A DNA stretch of 64,000 nt from Filosporella fistucella (Eukaryota > Ascomycota > Leotiomycetes > Helotiales). Below, piece by piece: positions 11,572 through 25,300 of the stretch; the stretch's first letter is position 1; each line of letters starts with the position of its first letter. Location: assembly GCA_030077755.1 (NCBI GenBank), contig JAQJZZ010000014.1:868001-932000 (forward strand), given 5' to 3'. The notes beneath the pieces were generated by a model. It was not told the origin of the DNA. It made no database searches and was given only the letters and a program-made list of their open reading frames with translations. The position numbers and the translations under genes are program-made.

Positions 11572-14512
11572 TTATTCATCATCCTGACCCAAAAGGTCTG
11601 GTTGAACTTCAATTAAGCCATCGAATCGGCCCAAGAATGCGTTAGGATAACCGTCAAGTTGTGCTTCAGCGACCAATTGGGTTCGAGAGTCTCGGTTCCC
11701 CACGACAAAGCGCCAAGCATTTTCCAAGGCAGCTTTCTCAAGATCGGGAATATGATTTACGATATAACCAAGGCAGTTGTCGTAAGGGTTCTGCATCATA
11801 GGTTCGATGTCGCTATGCTTCTTCCGATTTGAAAGCGTCTGGATTATCTGGGGACATTCCAAAGTTGATTGATCGAAATCAAAAGGAAGTCGAAGGTATC
11901 CACAGGAGATGAATTCAAGTTTGAAGAGACTTGTAGTTTCCTTGCGAGTAGGGTCAGGTCCTGAATAGTACTGATGCCTAATATCGCATAATCTGTTGCC
12001 TGGTGTGAAGCCATCAATCAATGAGGTCCAACAAGGAGGACGATTTTCATCAAGCCATGAAGGTGCGGTGCCATTGATGTTTGAGTTGGTTTGAGAGCCG
12101 GCAACAGGAGGAGGTTGAAGTTGAGCCAGAGGGACTGCAGGGCCATTGGCACCTCCAACCCAATTAGGTGGTAAGTTGACAGGTGCAGCATTACCGTTCT
12201 GAAGAGGAGGTAAGCCACCTTGAGCAAACTGTTGCGCAAACTGAGCAAAGGTTGGAGGATGTTGGCCATTAGCCTGCAAATTTTGCACGTGGGTTTGGAA
12301 CATAGCTTGAAGTTGGGCATTGTTTACTTGGGCCAATTGGTTCCCGTTTGGAATGACCAACTGGAGCGGTGCCGGAAGTGGATGGGCGTTATGGAACAGT
12401 GGCGCAGTGAGGGAGACTGAGTCGAATTTGATACTCTTAAGCCCCGAGTCTCTCAACGATGTAAGAGTTCTGAACAAAATATGCGGGGAGAACCAGCAAT
12501 TCTTCAAGGACAGGTGCTCAATGTGAGGCAGCTCCAAAATAGGATAATCTCCTTCATCACGGTTGAGCATATGTATAGATCTCAGCACAAATGGAGCCGC
12601 CATAACATGCTGGTTTCTGTCAAACATGCCTGGTGCATACTCTCCACCACCAATCCATTCGAAGTGAAGTGATTTGATTTCGGTGCGACGAGAAATTTGT
12701 TGACCGAGGAGAGTAAAAACTTCAGTTACTGCTACCGATGGTCGTACAGGTGTGTCGGATACCCAAGCGGTAGCCTCCTTTCGTACTTGGCGCCAATTAG
12801 GAATCACTCCCAAAGAGAGATTGGACAATGCAGGTAAACTCTCCCAGAAGTCATCTCGTCTGAGGACGGCTAGATGACAGCTTGGGATACGTGCGATATT
12901 CAGCAATGTGATTTTGTTGAACGTGTCCCGGCTATCCATAATCGCGAGAGCCCAAGACTGCATAAACGCATTTTGCGCCCATTCCATTTCAAGAAGCATT
13001 TCTCGCTGAGCATTGGTAAGGTCGTTTGGCTTCAGAGGGTACGGGTCGCACTTAAGCTGCTTCTCTTGGCTCGTTTCGAAATTGGTCGCTCGGATACCAG
13101 GTCGAGACCGAAGTGATTGTTGTGTGATCCGGGCTTGAGAATTGCGATCATCACCATTATCATCGTCGCCGTTAGCGTCGTCGTCTTCCGAAGAAACAGC
13201 ACTTCGTGCTGGTGCTACGGGGCCAGCGTTAATGATTGAAGCACCTCGTACCATTGCTAAGGGGCCAGCATTATTGATTGCAGCAGCTATATTGGCTCCT
13301 CGTGCCCGAGTGATTGGACCCGTCGATCTTCCGGTAGAAGCGGTTTGCTGACTGCGACGTCTGCGGCTGCCAGGTGCACCAAGTGCGAGAGCGATATTTC
13401 GAGATGGAGGGGGTGGAGGTGAATGAGTGGAAGGGGTGGAGGGAGTGGAAGGAGTGCCCTCGGAGCTCTGAAGTGGCAATTGAATGCTGCTCCGACGCGG
13501 TACAGATTGAACCGTGGTAACACCTTCTAGTTCAAGCATCAGATCAACAGATCCTTGAAGTCGGTCCCCATGAACTCCTGCCTCCTCCAATATTTGCCTC
13601 ATGGTGTCTTGAATGGGTCGTTGAGGGGAATCCATACTCTCAGTTGTGGTACCTTCGGCAGCCACTTGCACTAAATGATTGATGTCTTGCTCTGGCTCTG
13701 GTGGAAATCGAGTGGCACCAAAAACCTTAGGTTTCTCATATCTCTCAGCACCTTGAGCATTTGTATCGGGGCCAGAAAGCCAACCCAAGCCTCCATCAAT
13801 CGACAGGCCGAGCTCTGTTGCTTCATTCACAAATTTCAGAGCCTTAGCCATGCTTCGGGTCTCATCGGCAGTTTGTTCCAATCCTTCCAATTGACTATAT
13901 CTGTTGTAGATCTTGTGTGGCCATTTGTAAATACCCCAGAAAGTAAAAATAGCCTCGTGATTACTCTTGATGGGTGGTTTGGTAAGTCGTTTATAATCGA
14001 TCTCAAAGCTCATCGCAAACTTCCGGATATATCGTCCGAATCTGCGATTAGAAACATTAGCCTCAAATGGAGCCTCTTGAGGAATGAATAACATACCCGT
14101 TGAATATTTGCATTCCCTTGTCATGAATCATGATAGAACTTCTGCCTGCTTCTTCTCCAGATTCTGTCTTTTCTGGAATCACCCCGTAGATTTCCGGTCT
14201 GAATGGCACAACGACAACATTGAAGAGAATGCTAGATACCATGCGATCAAACTCCTTATTGACGAGTCGCGCACGTTGGAGATCCGACCGTGGCAGAAAG
14301 CTCATGATCATATTGTAAATTTCTAAAGGTATCTTTCCTTGGGGCCATGTTGCTGAGCCTGTATGAGTAGGTGGAAGTGGGACAGAGGAGGAGGGGGTGA
14401 TAGGCTGTGTGTTGTCGTTCGACGCAGCAGATGGTGCATGAGAAGCTTGAGAGGACATTGATGCACTACCAGAAGCGCGCGTCTTGCGCCGCTTCAAAGG
14501 ATTTTCTTCCAT
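11572..14512 (-). CDS. F-box domain protein, large
   Basis: Probable substrate adaptor of an SCF (Skp1-cullin-F-box) ubiquitin ligase. Two exons, 14512-14097 and 14041-11572 (55-bp intron), 961 aa. The N-terminus has a basic stretch (LKRRKTR), which could be a nuclear signal. The F-box spans about residues 56-100: IPLEIYNMIMSFLPRSDLQR followed by ARLVNKEFDRMVS. Residues from about 280 to 480 are Pro/Ser/Thr- and Ala-rich and probably disordered (runs such as STPSTPSTPS, an Asp/Asn-rich acid patch). The C-terminal half has scattered Leu-rich segments (HLSLKNCWFS, LKSIKFDSVSLTAP) like the irregular leucine-rich repeats of many fungal F-box proteins, interrupted by an Asn/Gln/Pro-rich insert. 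The substrate is unknown. The second exon reads open for 2.4 kb, which supports a real gene. Confidence 0.85.
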
Positions 14513-16204
14513 ATCTACTCAAGCAATATTCGCGGGGCTTGCTTTGTGAGGCAAGTGAGTACGGGGCGTGATGAGGGGTCGAGACGCAAAGGAAGGCTCC
14601 ACCGTGGTGTCGAAATACGGAAACTGAGTCCTTGTGTTCTTTATTCGGGTTGCTCAAGACGCTATAATAAGATAGAAATGTTATTAAAAGCTTCTAAGAA
14701 TAATAATGAAATGTAAAGTACAGTAAAGAGTAAGAAAAGATGTAGAACAGTAAGTACCTGTGACATCAAAAGCACTTTTCCAAGCCAAAGTGTAGTGCTA
14801 GGGTGGGTCGGTTTTTGCCGGTGGGCGGTGTCGATTCTCGCTTAATTAGCGTCACGCACGGGCCTTTTTCAAGTCGCAATGCAGTAATGAGTAAATGAGG
14901 GGCAGCACATGCAATAATGAGTAGCAGAGCCGCAAAGGTTGTATTTTGATTGCCGACGCAACGCAAGATGGATTGCGCAAGTGGAAGGTGTTTGTGTTTG
15001 TGTTTTGTTTGTTGATCTCCATCTCGATCTCGAGAATTTGAGTGCGATATACTCTCGGCTCGAGGCGCTATCCCTTAGCAGGCTTAGCGTCTTTCTGGGC
15101 AGTGCCTATTCACGTGAGAGCCATTTCATCTAGGTAGCTTTGAAGTGTAGCCTGCTTATACTTTCTACGTGGTCGGTTTAAATGATTTTTCGGCTCTTTC
15201 TGCTTTTCCTACTGCTAGGCGGTATTGAGTTGCTGAGTGGCCGTTGGTCATGACGCGGGCCGGATAGACACCACGCCCGGACCTTATCATCAAAAGAGAT
15301 GTATTCTATACTCAACCCAAGAGAAGATATTTGTAGCACATGAGCACTTTGTCAGCTGCTTCTCGACTGCATTCTGTATAGATAGGAAGGATACGTTAGA
15401 AGGGTCGCCCAAAGCAAGGTAGGAAGAGAATAGGGACCTCCAGCCGTCGATTACTTTCAGCTCGCCCAGAAGGAGGGCACTTTGTATCGCGTTAGAAATA
15501 GACAGGAATATTTCGCTAGGCTTCATACCATCAATGTGTTGTATCTACCAGGCACAGCTGTTTCGGACATCTGCCGCCTGCTCTACGCTGCTACAGCACA
15601 GGTCCAATGCTATCTGGCCTGATCCGCAACCACCACCAGCTGCCCGCACTTTCAAGTATGAAGCTCCTCTATGATCTAGCATTGACATATCCGAGGGTAA
15701 CTAGAATAATCTGGGATATCTTTGTTCGTGGCTTCTTTGTTTCACATATTGCTGCCCGTGGCGTTACCTTGATGCCTTTGACAGAGCGCTTCGAGAGCTC
15801 CGGCACAGATTCAAGACCATCAAGCCTGATCCGGGGCCGTCAGGTTTCGCACTCAGCACCATTGGGCCTTAACCCTTCAGAGCATCACTGCCAGGCCTCC
15901 CAGTATCGCTCACTGCGCTGAGATTTTCATCATAGATCCTAACAAAAGTAAAAATTTCGCAACAGAAATCACACAATCATCGAAGGAAAAATAGCTGCCC
16001 TGTGCTAGTACATGAATGTTGCATAGGATGGTTGCTTTGGGAAGCCAATCCTGAAAGGGGCAAGGGCATTATTTCACGTACAATTGTCACAATACATGTC
16101 CTTGCCATTTCACAGCTGGTTTCCAAGCTCTATGTTCCAATCTCTTCCGTACATCTTTACTTCAACCCAGGAACTATGTACCGCTACACCAGCGCATCAC
16201 ACGA

Positions 16205-16760
16205 TTCATCAAGACAGCATATTCCCGGGAGTGAATATACGGGACGAGTTCTACTAGTACCCTATTTCTATATGCGACGATAGAAAAGAGTAGTAGTTGA
16301 AAACTCCTAATATATTTTACTATGTCTCAAAAACCAAAGGTCTCTCAAATTCACAGCTAGACCCCTGCACTCTTTATTCCTACTTACTCTACACATCTTT
16401 GCCTCAATCCAAACAATCTGCCTCTACATGCACGCCTCTTAGCCCATCCTTAAGACACCGCCGTCTACCGCAAGTGAATAGACAGCACGAACTCTATGCT
16501 CGCCCGAGGCGGGGTACAATCACATCGTTTCTACAAGCGAGATAGAAAAAGGAGTCTTTACGAAATCGCTACATGGCTATCTTTGCCATAGCCTTAGAGG
16601 TGAATAGAGAGTAAACCCTCCGAACTCCCCGGATGTGGGGTACAACCACGCTATCCGCATGGGCGAGATAGAAATGGGTAAAAGGTAATCCGTAGATTTA
16701 CTAGAGCAGGTACATTACGAACTCCACATACGTGCAGGTGCTATAATTCTCAGTAGTATT
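16205..16760. repeat. Degenerate dispersed/tandem repeat, about three to four copies
   Basis: Modules at about 16480-16550 and 16600-16670 share a gaatagaNAG start, a GAACTC box, the string GGGGTACAA(T/C)CAC and then GCGAGATAGAAA. Weaker versions appear at about 16220-16290 (gaatata..., GCGACGATAGAAA) and near 16715-16740 (ACGAACTCCACATACGTGC). The copies differ at many sites and show no open frame. Origin unknown; a decayed mobile element or satellite is possible. Confidence 0.5.
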
Positions 16761-16974
16761 TCTTCTATTGGATACAGGTACGTTCCCACTTCTTAAGAGG
16801 AGAGTGCGGAATCAAGGGAAAGTAGCTTCGAAAATGTAGGAGGCGCGATGGCAGTGACTAGAAATCATCTAGATACAGGTAGGTAAACCAATGATGTAAT
16901 GTAATGTAAGTAATATACGCGTACATACTCCCCTCTCCCTTCCCGATATCCTTCCTTTCAGCTACTTAATTAAC

Positions 16975-17030
16975 GAATCTACCTACCTACCACCTGTAAA
17001 ATCCATCCATCCCTCCATCCATCTAAAAGC
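16975..17030. repeat. CTAC/CCAT tetranucleotide tract
   Basis: Short runs of CTAC and CCAT units (about 16979-16992 and 17006-17023) in a pyrimidine-rich tract. A simple-sequence repeat; no function implied. Confidence 0.5.
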
Positions 17031-17746
17031 CCATCCTACCAACAAATCAAATCGCATCAAATCATGCATCTAACAAATATCCTCCCTTCCTTCCCTTCCC
17101 ATCCCTCTCTATTTCCCCCTTCTCTCTCCTCCTCGCCTCCAGCTCTCTCCAACCCCATCGCCAAAAAAGTCCCAAAAAACCAAATACCCAATAAAAACGC
17201 CTTTCCATCTAAACACCTCTAAACACCAACTCCATCCTTAGGTCATCAACACTTTAGCCGCAAGTAACATCAAAAACAGTATCAAATAAGAAAAGGGAAA
17301 GAGAAACTTGGATATGTTTCCTATGCTACGCGACGCAGGAAATCGTGGGGAAATACGCAGGAAATGCGGGAATGCGAAAATGTAAAGAGGGTGCCGCCTG
17401 TACAGTCTATCTATCTGTCTTTCCGTCTGGGTTTGGGGTGGTGAGGTGGGGTATAGTCGTTATGTGGAGGAGCGAGGAGGGGTGTATGAGGTCTAGTTGT
17501 GTGTGTGTCTGACTGTTCGTGTGGATGTATAGATGTGTGTGTGAGGAGGGAATGAGATCGAGGAGCCTGGAGTGAAGGATGAAGGTGCGGTGTCGTGTTG
17601 AGTAGAGTAATAAGGCGGGAGTATCAGAAGTCTGAAGTCAAGACTCTGTCGTCAGAATTCGCTCAGAGGGAGAAGCGTTGAAGCTGGACTCCGTCGGTAG
17701 AAGAGGTCCTTTGAAAAGGCAACTCAGAAACAACATCAAAAACCAT

Positions 17747-19381
17747 TCAAACAGTCTCCACATTCCTCCTCACAACCTCCACACCAGCAGCTCCAGCTCT
17801 AGCCCTCTGCAACTTCCTTGCCGCCTCCCCCTCCACACTCCCAAAACTAGGTGTCCTAGATATCTGACTAGCATCCCTCTTCAAACTCGGGCTCCAAGAC
17901 GGAAGTAAATCCCCCGCCGCAGGCCTCACACTCTCTACCCCTTCCAAACCCCCCTCAACTCCATCCAAAAAAGGATCGTAGATCCAGCTAGCTTCCAAGC
18001 CAGGTTTGAAGGGTTCTACGTCTCGGAGTTCAGCCCATGAGATGGTGTCGTCGCTCATAGCTATGTATAAGTCTAAGATCTTGCCGCTGTCATCGTTGAC
18101 GGCGCAGTGTTGCCGGAGGAAGGCGGCGGAATAGTCTGAGCCGAGGAGGTAAGATGGCAGTTGACGTAGCATAGGGAGACCGCAGAGGTTTTTGGCATCA
18201 CAGATACGGGCGACGAGGGGGTGCCAGGGACGGCCGCGAAGGATGGGTTGGAAGGCTGTGGAGACGGCGTTGCGGAAAGATGTGCTGTCTGTGTCTGGGA
18301 TGACGATGATTTGATGGAGACCTATCGATTGTTAGATTCTGAATGAGCTATAAAATCAAAGAGTAAAGAAATGTGACTTGAAGACATCGCCTCGAATATC
18401 GAACGAGATGAAGACTGGAAGATGAAGACTGGAAGTAATAAACTTACCACGTGAGAGACAACGCTTATAAGCAGCCGTATCCTTTTCAAAAGGAAACGGC
18501 TGAGAAGAAGTAGGCAACAAGGAGATATGAACCGTCCAAGCCTGGGCACCCGATCCTACACTCGAGACTCTTTCTCGAAAAATCTCAACCCGAGATACCT
18601 CTTCTGGCAAAACCAAATGCAACGGGAACCTATTCTGAGATAGGTCCCTCGAATGTGTAGTCGTCGTGACAGTCTCTTCAGACTTGACTGAAGAATCTTC
18701 TGACTCTTCCTCTCCTTCCTCTTCAACTCCAGAAGGGGGAGTAGATGCTTTCCTCCTTCGACTGATACTAGGAGCAACGGACTGCTCCAACGCCTCAACC
18801 CGATCCTCCATCTGCATAGCCGCATCATCAAACTCAACAAGCCTATCCCTCATCCTCTGAACATCATCCACCAACCCCTCAATATGATCATCATAATACG
18901 GGGTCCTCTTCGTCAACAGTCCAACATGCGTCCAGAGACTACTCATCCCTCGATAAATGCTCTTAATTTCCGCATCCCTCTCCCCATCCCTCTTCTCAAC
19001 CATTTCTTCCAACTTCCCAACCCTCTCAATAACCTCTCCCCTCCTCTGTCTCTCCAACTCCTCCTGCAACATCTCAACCTTCTTCAACAACGCCTCGACC
19101 TCGCCCCTCTCAATCGTTCCCTCCTTATCAGGCGTATGGTAGCAAGCCTGATGACCACACTCGCACATACTACCCGGCATACCTCTATTGAGCGCGAATC
19201 CGACACATGCACATCTCAATCCCTTGACCTCGGGATGCAGGAGGATATATCTACAATCTCCCTTTGGCAGATGATCTTCGGTGCCAGCTCTGGGTTCATG
19301 CTTCGGGCTCCCTCGAGCCTTCTCTCGTCGCGGAGGGGAGAACATATTCGTCGTTGGTGTGGGATGACTAGGCGTACTCAT
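17747..19381 (-). CDS. Conserved fungal protein with Cys/His cluster and coiled coil
   Basis: I do not recognise the family. Two exons, 19381-18448 and 18321-17747 (126-bp intron), 502 aa. The chosen ATG gives MSTPSHPTPT; an in-frame non-ATG extension upstream was ignored. Residues 43-82 hold an ordered set: C43, C57-x-C59, C73-x-C75-G-H77, C80-x-H82. This reads as a two-ion zinc-binding module (inference). A long heptad-rich coiled coil follows (about 90-175, rich in Glu/Arg/Leu), then a Ser/acidic linker, then a C-terminal globular part beginning LHQIIVIPDTDS and including WHPLVARICDAKNLCGLP and YSAAFLRQHC. The layout (zinc module plus coiled coil) suggests a scaffold or RING-like partner protein, but no enzyme motif is visible. 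The exon joint reads RG/LHQ and keeps frame. Confidence 0.75.
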
Positions 19382-22300
19382 GGTAACCGTCCAAAGGATA
19401 TGCAAAACGATGAGTCCAGAGCGCGAAGGAAGGCATGAAGTAGTGGGCCTGTTCTATCAAAATCCGAAATTATGTCCAAATTCCGTAGGTAAATCTCTTA
19501 TCAATCCTTATCTCTCTCACAAAATGAACTCTCTATTCCTCTCTCGTAGGTGATGATGGTTCGAAGGGATAACCAGGTACAAAAAGTCGAATCGTAGCTG
19601 AGGTTATCTCAGTCCTCTTCTCCTAGTGTGTCGAAAACTTCTCGGGTGAAGGTGGAAGGGAGGGGTGTGCTAGATATTCAAAGTACTTGATGGGGGATTG
19701 GGGGTTCAAATGGGCCTTTTCAGAAGTTCAAACCCTGCAGGGATTAAGGTGGGGGTTAAGGTGCCTTCAGGGTGCGCAGGGTATAGTAGTACGGTGGAGT
19801 GTACTGTAGTTGAGTGTAGTAGTGTAATTCTGCCGCTTGTCCCTGAAGAAAGGCTTCTGCGGGCAGGTTCGCGTTACGCCGCGCCACGGTAATGAAAATT
19901 TCAAAATAGCAGCAACAATGATGGTGGAAGCGTCTTTTTGCTTTCTGGAGGGGACAGGAGGGGAGTGTAAAAGAGATAGGTAGGCTGGTCCGTGGAATGT
20001 TGGGTTAGTATGTTGGTTCGTGAGTTGCTCGTAGGTATTGGGTATTGGGTGTCAGGAAGTGGGAGAAGGGGTGGGCGGTGTTTAAGTTCGTAATGCAAGT
20101 TTATCAGTGAACACACAGGAGTGCACTGTACCCTGGACTTTTGGTGTTGCGGTTGCGCTGCAAAAGCAATGGGGGATGGGATGAGATGGGAGGCATGGGG
20201 CATGGGCATGAGCATGGCATGGCAAGGGCAAGGCAAGGCAAGCATGGGATGGAGATGGGAAGGCAATGGGATGGAGGGGGGCATATCGGACTCTGCGTCT
20301 GGGAAAGAAAGGGAGGGTATGGAAATACATGTCCGCATGTCAATTGTGAGGACGGAGGTATTGAGGTTATTGATGAGGTTGATAGAGTGCATAACGTGGG
20401 CGAGGAGTGTGCCTAGGAAGGGTGCACAGGTGTGTACTTGGAAAGGGAGACGTGTGGATGGTTGGAGATAAGAGACAAGGGAGTGCACAGCCAGAAAACG
20501 GGGGTCACCAAGCTGGCGTGAGGGTATTCAGGATTTTGTATCCGGGCAGCCTAGATATTCTGTCTCCCACTCCGATACAGATCAGACAAGCAAGGAGTGA
20601 CAACCAGAGACAGGCCGGCTGCTGAAGACACAGACATGCACCTGAAGTTCCTGGATTTCTTCGAGAACATCAAAACATCAATCAGAGCATCAGGGCATCG
20701 CAACTATACCTTCATCTGAACCACAATGCATCCTGCATCTCCTGTTGTTGGTTGTACAGCACAATTCCCGACTTTCAACTGGCCATCAGCGCTCACCGTT
20801 GCAAACAAATTCGAACGATCCCTATCGTCCACATATACCTGCGGTATCGTATCGTATAGTACTATCTGTACTGTGCTGACCACCCAATTTGCCGCTGCTG
20901 TTGTATCATATGTATATCCTACGTGCTCCAAGCACAGTGGTGGTAAGCTGATCCTCCGTACCACAGCGAACTGATAACATCAACCGCTGTTAAAATGGCG
21001 ACATGTATAATAGAGTCTGATCCTCGGATTCTCACATTTCGTCCCCATATCTTCTGCCAATCGACAAGAAACACATGCCCGGTATATATTCACGAGCAAG
21101 TATTTACTTACCGAGTACATCTATCCACCATCTAGCTCTTCGTTTCTTTCTAAAAGGTCAGCGGGCCGCAGTAAAACAATATCGTGTTTCTTCCAATCTT
21201 GCCCTCCACTCACACACATCTCCCATGAATCTCATCCACTCCCCCTAAATGTGAATGGTTCACATTCATCCACGGTACTTGGTACATCTAGACCCCAACG
21301 TCCCCAAGCCGAGCTAGAGAAGGTATCCGTGACGGTGCGAAAATACCCACCGTCTCTCCATCAAAGGTATCCACTCCCTCGTGTGTCTACCGGGAACATC
21401 GTCCCGGGAAGGCCGTCGCGGAAGGGCAGTTTTGTGCCTTACTCTCTGCACTAAAACTGTTCTCAAAATGACCCAATGAAGCCATCAACCAACAATTAAA
21501 GTCACCGTTATCGCAGTCCGTCTCACTGACAAAAGCAACTTCAAGTGACAAAACCCAATGCAGGGTAGGCAGTTGGTGTTAGGGGACACTCGCAGCAAAA
21601 TCCCACTACGAGAAGGAGCGGGACGAGCCGCAGCTGAGGCTGCGCTGCGTGTGCGTGCTGGCTGGCTGGCCTTGCCCGTCAAGAAAAAGATCTCCATTCT
21701 CACATCATCTTGTTTTAGTTAGGAAGGACAAAGATATCAACGGCCTCAGCTGAATAAGCAAGTAATATCTGTCGTCTTCCTTCTGCGGCCAGTCGATGCC
21801 GTGGCCGTTCCTGCTGTGGGACGTGGGCGCCGAGATACCACGCCTGCCTGCGTGCTGATGTGCACCGGCATTCAGATGGATCGTCCTTCCAGAATACCTT
21901 CTGCGGCTTCTGCCGAGTCATGTCAGGAATGAAAACGGTAACTTTCCTACACCGTATTTTACATCCGAAGTTCAAGCTTGGATGCATGTCTGGCCCCGAA
22001 ACGAAATTGGTTTGATGTCGGGCCTGTATGATAAGGGAAGGATTTCAGATGGCGAGATATGTTCTAGGTACCAAGCCTTCACGCCCGGCATCTCTGAACA
22101 CTATCGGAACGTTGAGATAAGGGACTGTCTGGCTTCGAATCATGAAAATGTACCCCCAACTTCCAAGATTCCTGCTGATTTCAGGGTTATCATATTGAGA
22201 CGTGCTGCCATGAGTATGCCCTAAAAGAGAGACGCATTCAATTAAGATTCCCATGAACCTTGGCCATAAATAACTTCTTATCAGGAAGGTCAATACGAAA

Positions 22301-25300
22301 ACCACTCGGAGCTTAGAAGAAGCTCTCATTCCTTCTGGAATTGACCAGATTGCAATAACGAATATATTGCATCCCGCGATGAGCGGTACCTGGGGCCGTT
22401 TTCAGCTGTGCTATGATGATACGGTAGGGTTGATTGAGCCTGCTACAACTCTACGATACAGCGATTAAATCGTCATGTTGCGGCACATGGGATTTCTGCT
22501 CGGTCCCAAGCTCCTAGGCACGGTGAGTGAGACCGTGTCCTCGCGAATGTACACTTGCGTCTGTTGTACTTTGTTGCAATGCCTCGTCCGCAGAACAAGC
22601 TCCGTGAGACCTTGATTAGCATGATATCACGACAGAAATACCCGGCTCCTGCAGGAATCTGCGACAAATTCAATATGTGTGGCACCATTCGTGAATGTTG
22701 ATAATCGTTCAAATGTGACTCGTATCTTGAGCAGTAGCATTCAAGACAACTGGGCGATATGAGCTTCATGGAGATCATAGCGGACGAGGATCAGGCTCAA
22801 GAATCTTATTTGAATGTTCACCGGGGAAGACCGGGTTGTGTTCCATGCTCATATTTCTGTAATGCTTGTGCCTCATTTCTCACCCATTATTATTTTCATG
22901 TGAAAGAAGACGAGGCAAACGAGGGTGGGTTTTGTGTGAGACGAAGGCATAGGAACATAAGAGGACTTACTATCTTTACCGACTGTCTGGCGCAATAAAA
23001 ATCATGCCTTACGCAAGCAATCAACAGAGGTTGATGTGACCTATCACAGATATCAGCCGCCCTCCTTATTTGCCAATGTCCAGCACGAATCACGCAACGT
23101 GCGCGCTCCTTGCAAGTTCCCTCGTCTTGTCCCTCCATCAGGCAGCGTTTCTTCCAAATCATCCATCACCATCACCATCCTCCTGCATCAGTGCATCCGT
23201 TACAGGGAGGAAGAATGATCCGGGCGCCACCCAGGGCAATGAAGAACGAAGATGTGGGAGTTCTGCTCCGAAGGTGCAAAGAGTAAGGCCGAGAAACGAG
23301 CACTCTATTCACCCCGCGGGAGGCTATCCACTGGAATGAAATGCTGCGTCTGAACAGTCCATTCAATATCGGATTCCCTTCAACCACTTGTCACACTTCA
23401 TGCGCCTCCCACGTCGATTATGTCAAACGAGTGGGACTTTTGGCGAAGGTTTTTGCTTCTTCGTCTTCGCGGAAAGGTAGAGAAGCTTTTTCCGGCACGG
23501 GTAGGAAAGATTTTATTTTTGCAAGACTGGCTCCCCAGTGGTTTGAGAGACGCGATTATGATTGAGAACAAGTCGACTGGTGAACAGAGCTCAATTGATG
23601 ATGTTTGCTGGCGTCAAAGAAGACTTTCACATCACATTCATTCAATAACTCCCGTCCGGTACTTTCCAACAATGTACCTCCGTACCGTGGTTGTCCGTTC
23701 TGCCAAGCTGTACTATCAGTATCAGTCTGCCATACCTCGGGCGGCAATCGAAGTCCGCTGGTAGGAAGGTGCGGTACCGTATCTCTGATCCGTTTCCTCC
23801 ATGGTAAGGCCGCATGGCACTGTTGGAGCCGATAATATGAAGCCGACGGGAGTTGAAATAGACCATCATAAGGCACACCCTGAATCGGGGCCTTTCTCCA
23901 TAAAGGGGTGTATGAAGACGAGGCGAAGTGAGGTGAGACTCCGAGAAAATGAGGTCAGGAAGGGATAAGATGGGACAGGCACAGCAGGGGAGAATACAGG
24001 TCTGTGTACATTTCAGATAAGCAATCGAGATCAAAGTCCCACAAGACTAGCTGGATTGAGTCGATGTAGATTGAGAAGCAGATGCAGATTGGACAGTGGG
24101 CGGCTGATGAAGGTTAGTGGTGATGGTGGTGTTGAAAATCTGTGGTGGTGGAGCTGGGGCTGGTGGATGTCGAGGGTGGGTAGAATACAAGGACAAAGGA
24201 AGGAATGCGCCAGGTGCAACACGATAAAAGTAGGGCATCTGGGTGATACCGCAACCACAGTGCCACACACCTTTCACAACGGGCCTTTTTACTGACTCGT
24301 AAGTACCAACGAGGAAAGGTCTTTAAGTACCTAAGTACCTACCTTCAAGACATTGGAGGCACAAGAGTTTTACCGAAGGTGGTGGATATAGTCTCGCCCA
24401 TCAACACTTCCCTACAATTACAACTTTATTTGCAAGGTACCTTTCCTTGGTGACACCTTCCGCCCCCACGTCTATCCTACAAAGTCTCTCTCTCCGACCA
24501 CAGCCTCTTCCTATCCTTCCTCTCAATCCCAACATCCAAATCGGACTCCCATCTTCCGAGTCCCTCCATCGGGCGACTTGACGCACAAAGGACAAAAGAC
24601 AAAAGCAAACTCACATACGAGAGAGCCTCTTCTTCGCCATCTACTTCCCTGTTTCCTACACGTGATTCCTTTCTATCAGTTGACACGTCAGTTTGAGCAA
24701 GTGCCTTCTCGGACGATACCAAGCATGACACAAATGAGGTTCCAATCAAGATGGTGGTGCGAGTGGAGCTGATAACGTTCTCCAAGAGCGGTCTGGCACA
24801 ATGTAAGAGTAAGATCGAGATCGAATAGGGGATTTGAGGGAGGGAAAGTGTCCTCATCTCGTTTTTCAAAACTGCCCTGAGGAATGATTCGCCAATCATA
24901 ACATCGAGTTGGTGTTTATGTGTGATGAGACAGTATGCAATAACTCTTCTATTAAGCTGTCATTAATCCTGTTACTATCATCTCTTTCTATTCATCACGT
25001 GTATCATATCATGCCCCAGTTCAACTCCTGATAACTTATGCAGTACTGTAGTACATCGTTTCAATATTTCTTATCTCCTTCAATATACCCCCAATAAGCG
25101 CATATCAGACAATCTGTCCCAGCTCAAGAAGAAAAACACTTTACTCCCAAGTATCCCGCATAACTTCTCCACCCTTGATGCTGGCCTGCTTTATGTCGGG
25201 TTCAAGATATGCAGCGGAGCGGCCGCGCAGAGATAAGGGAACTTGTCACGAGAGCAGCAAGGGACGGTCTTTCCATGGTCGCGATATGCAGGTGCTAGGA

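Larger units (their letters stand above)
14513..17746. other. Spacer with strand-biased and repetitive sequence
   Basis: About 3.2 kb between two minus-strand genes. The first 700 bp should hold the F-box promoter and leader. 15.2-16.2 kb has no convincing coding content. 16.2-16.8 kb carries a degenerate repeat (listed separately). 16.97-17.25 kb is strongly pyrimidine-rich on + and 17.40-17.60 kb is G/T-rich; the latter is close to the 3' end of the next gene. Confidence 0.5.

Noticed and set aside
15290..15921. Open frames between the F-box gene and the zinc-motif gene
   Set aside because: Short frames on both strands without shared motifs. I could not join them into a gene or a transposase.
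20121..20471. Open frames on both strands over the G-rich repeat
   Set aside because: The peptides are monotonous (Gly/Met/Trp or Pro/His/Cys) and simply reflect the simple-sequence tract.
23420..23764. 114-aa plus-strand frame (MSNEWDFWRRFLLLRL)
   Set aside because: Basic and open, but unrecognised, isolated and overlapped by an opposite frame of similar length.
24477..24899. 140-aa minus-strand frame with hydrophobic parts
   Set aside because: It has an ATG, but no recognisable domain, no splice context and low-complexity flanks. Not strong enough to call.
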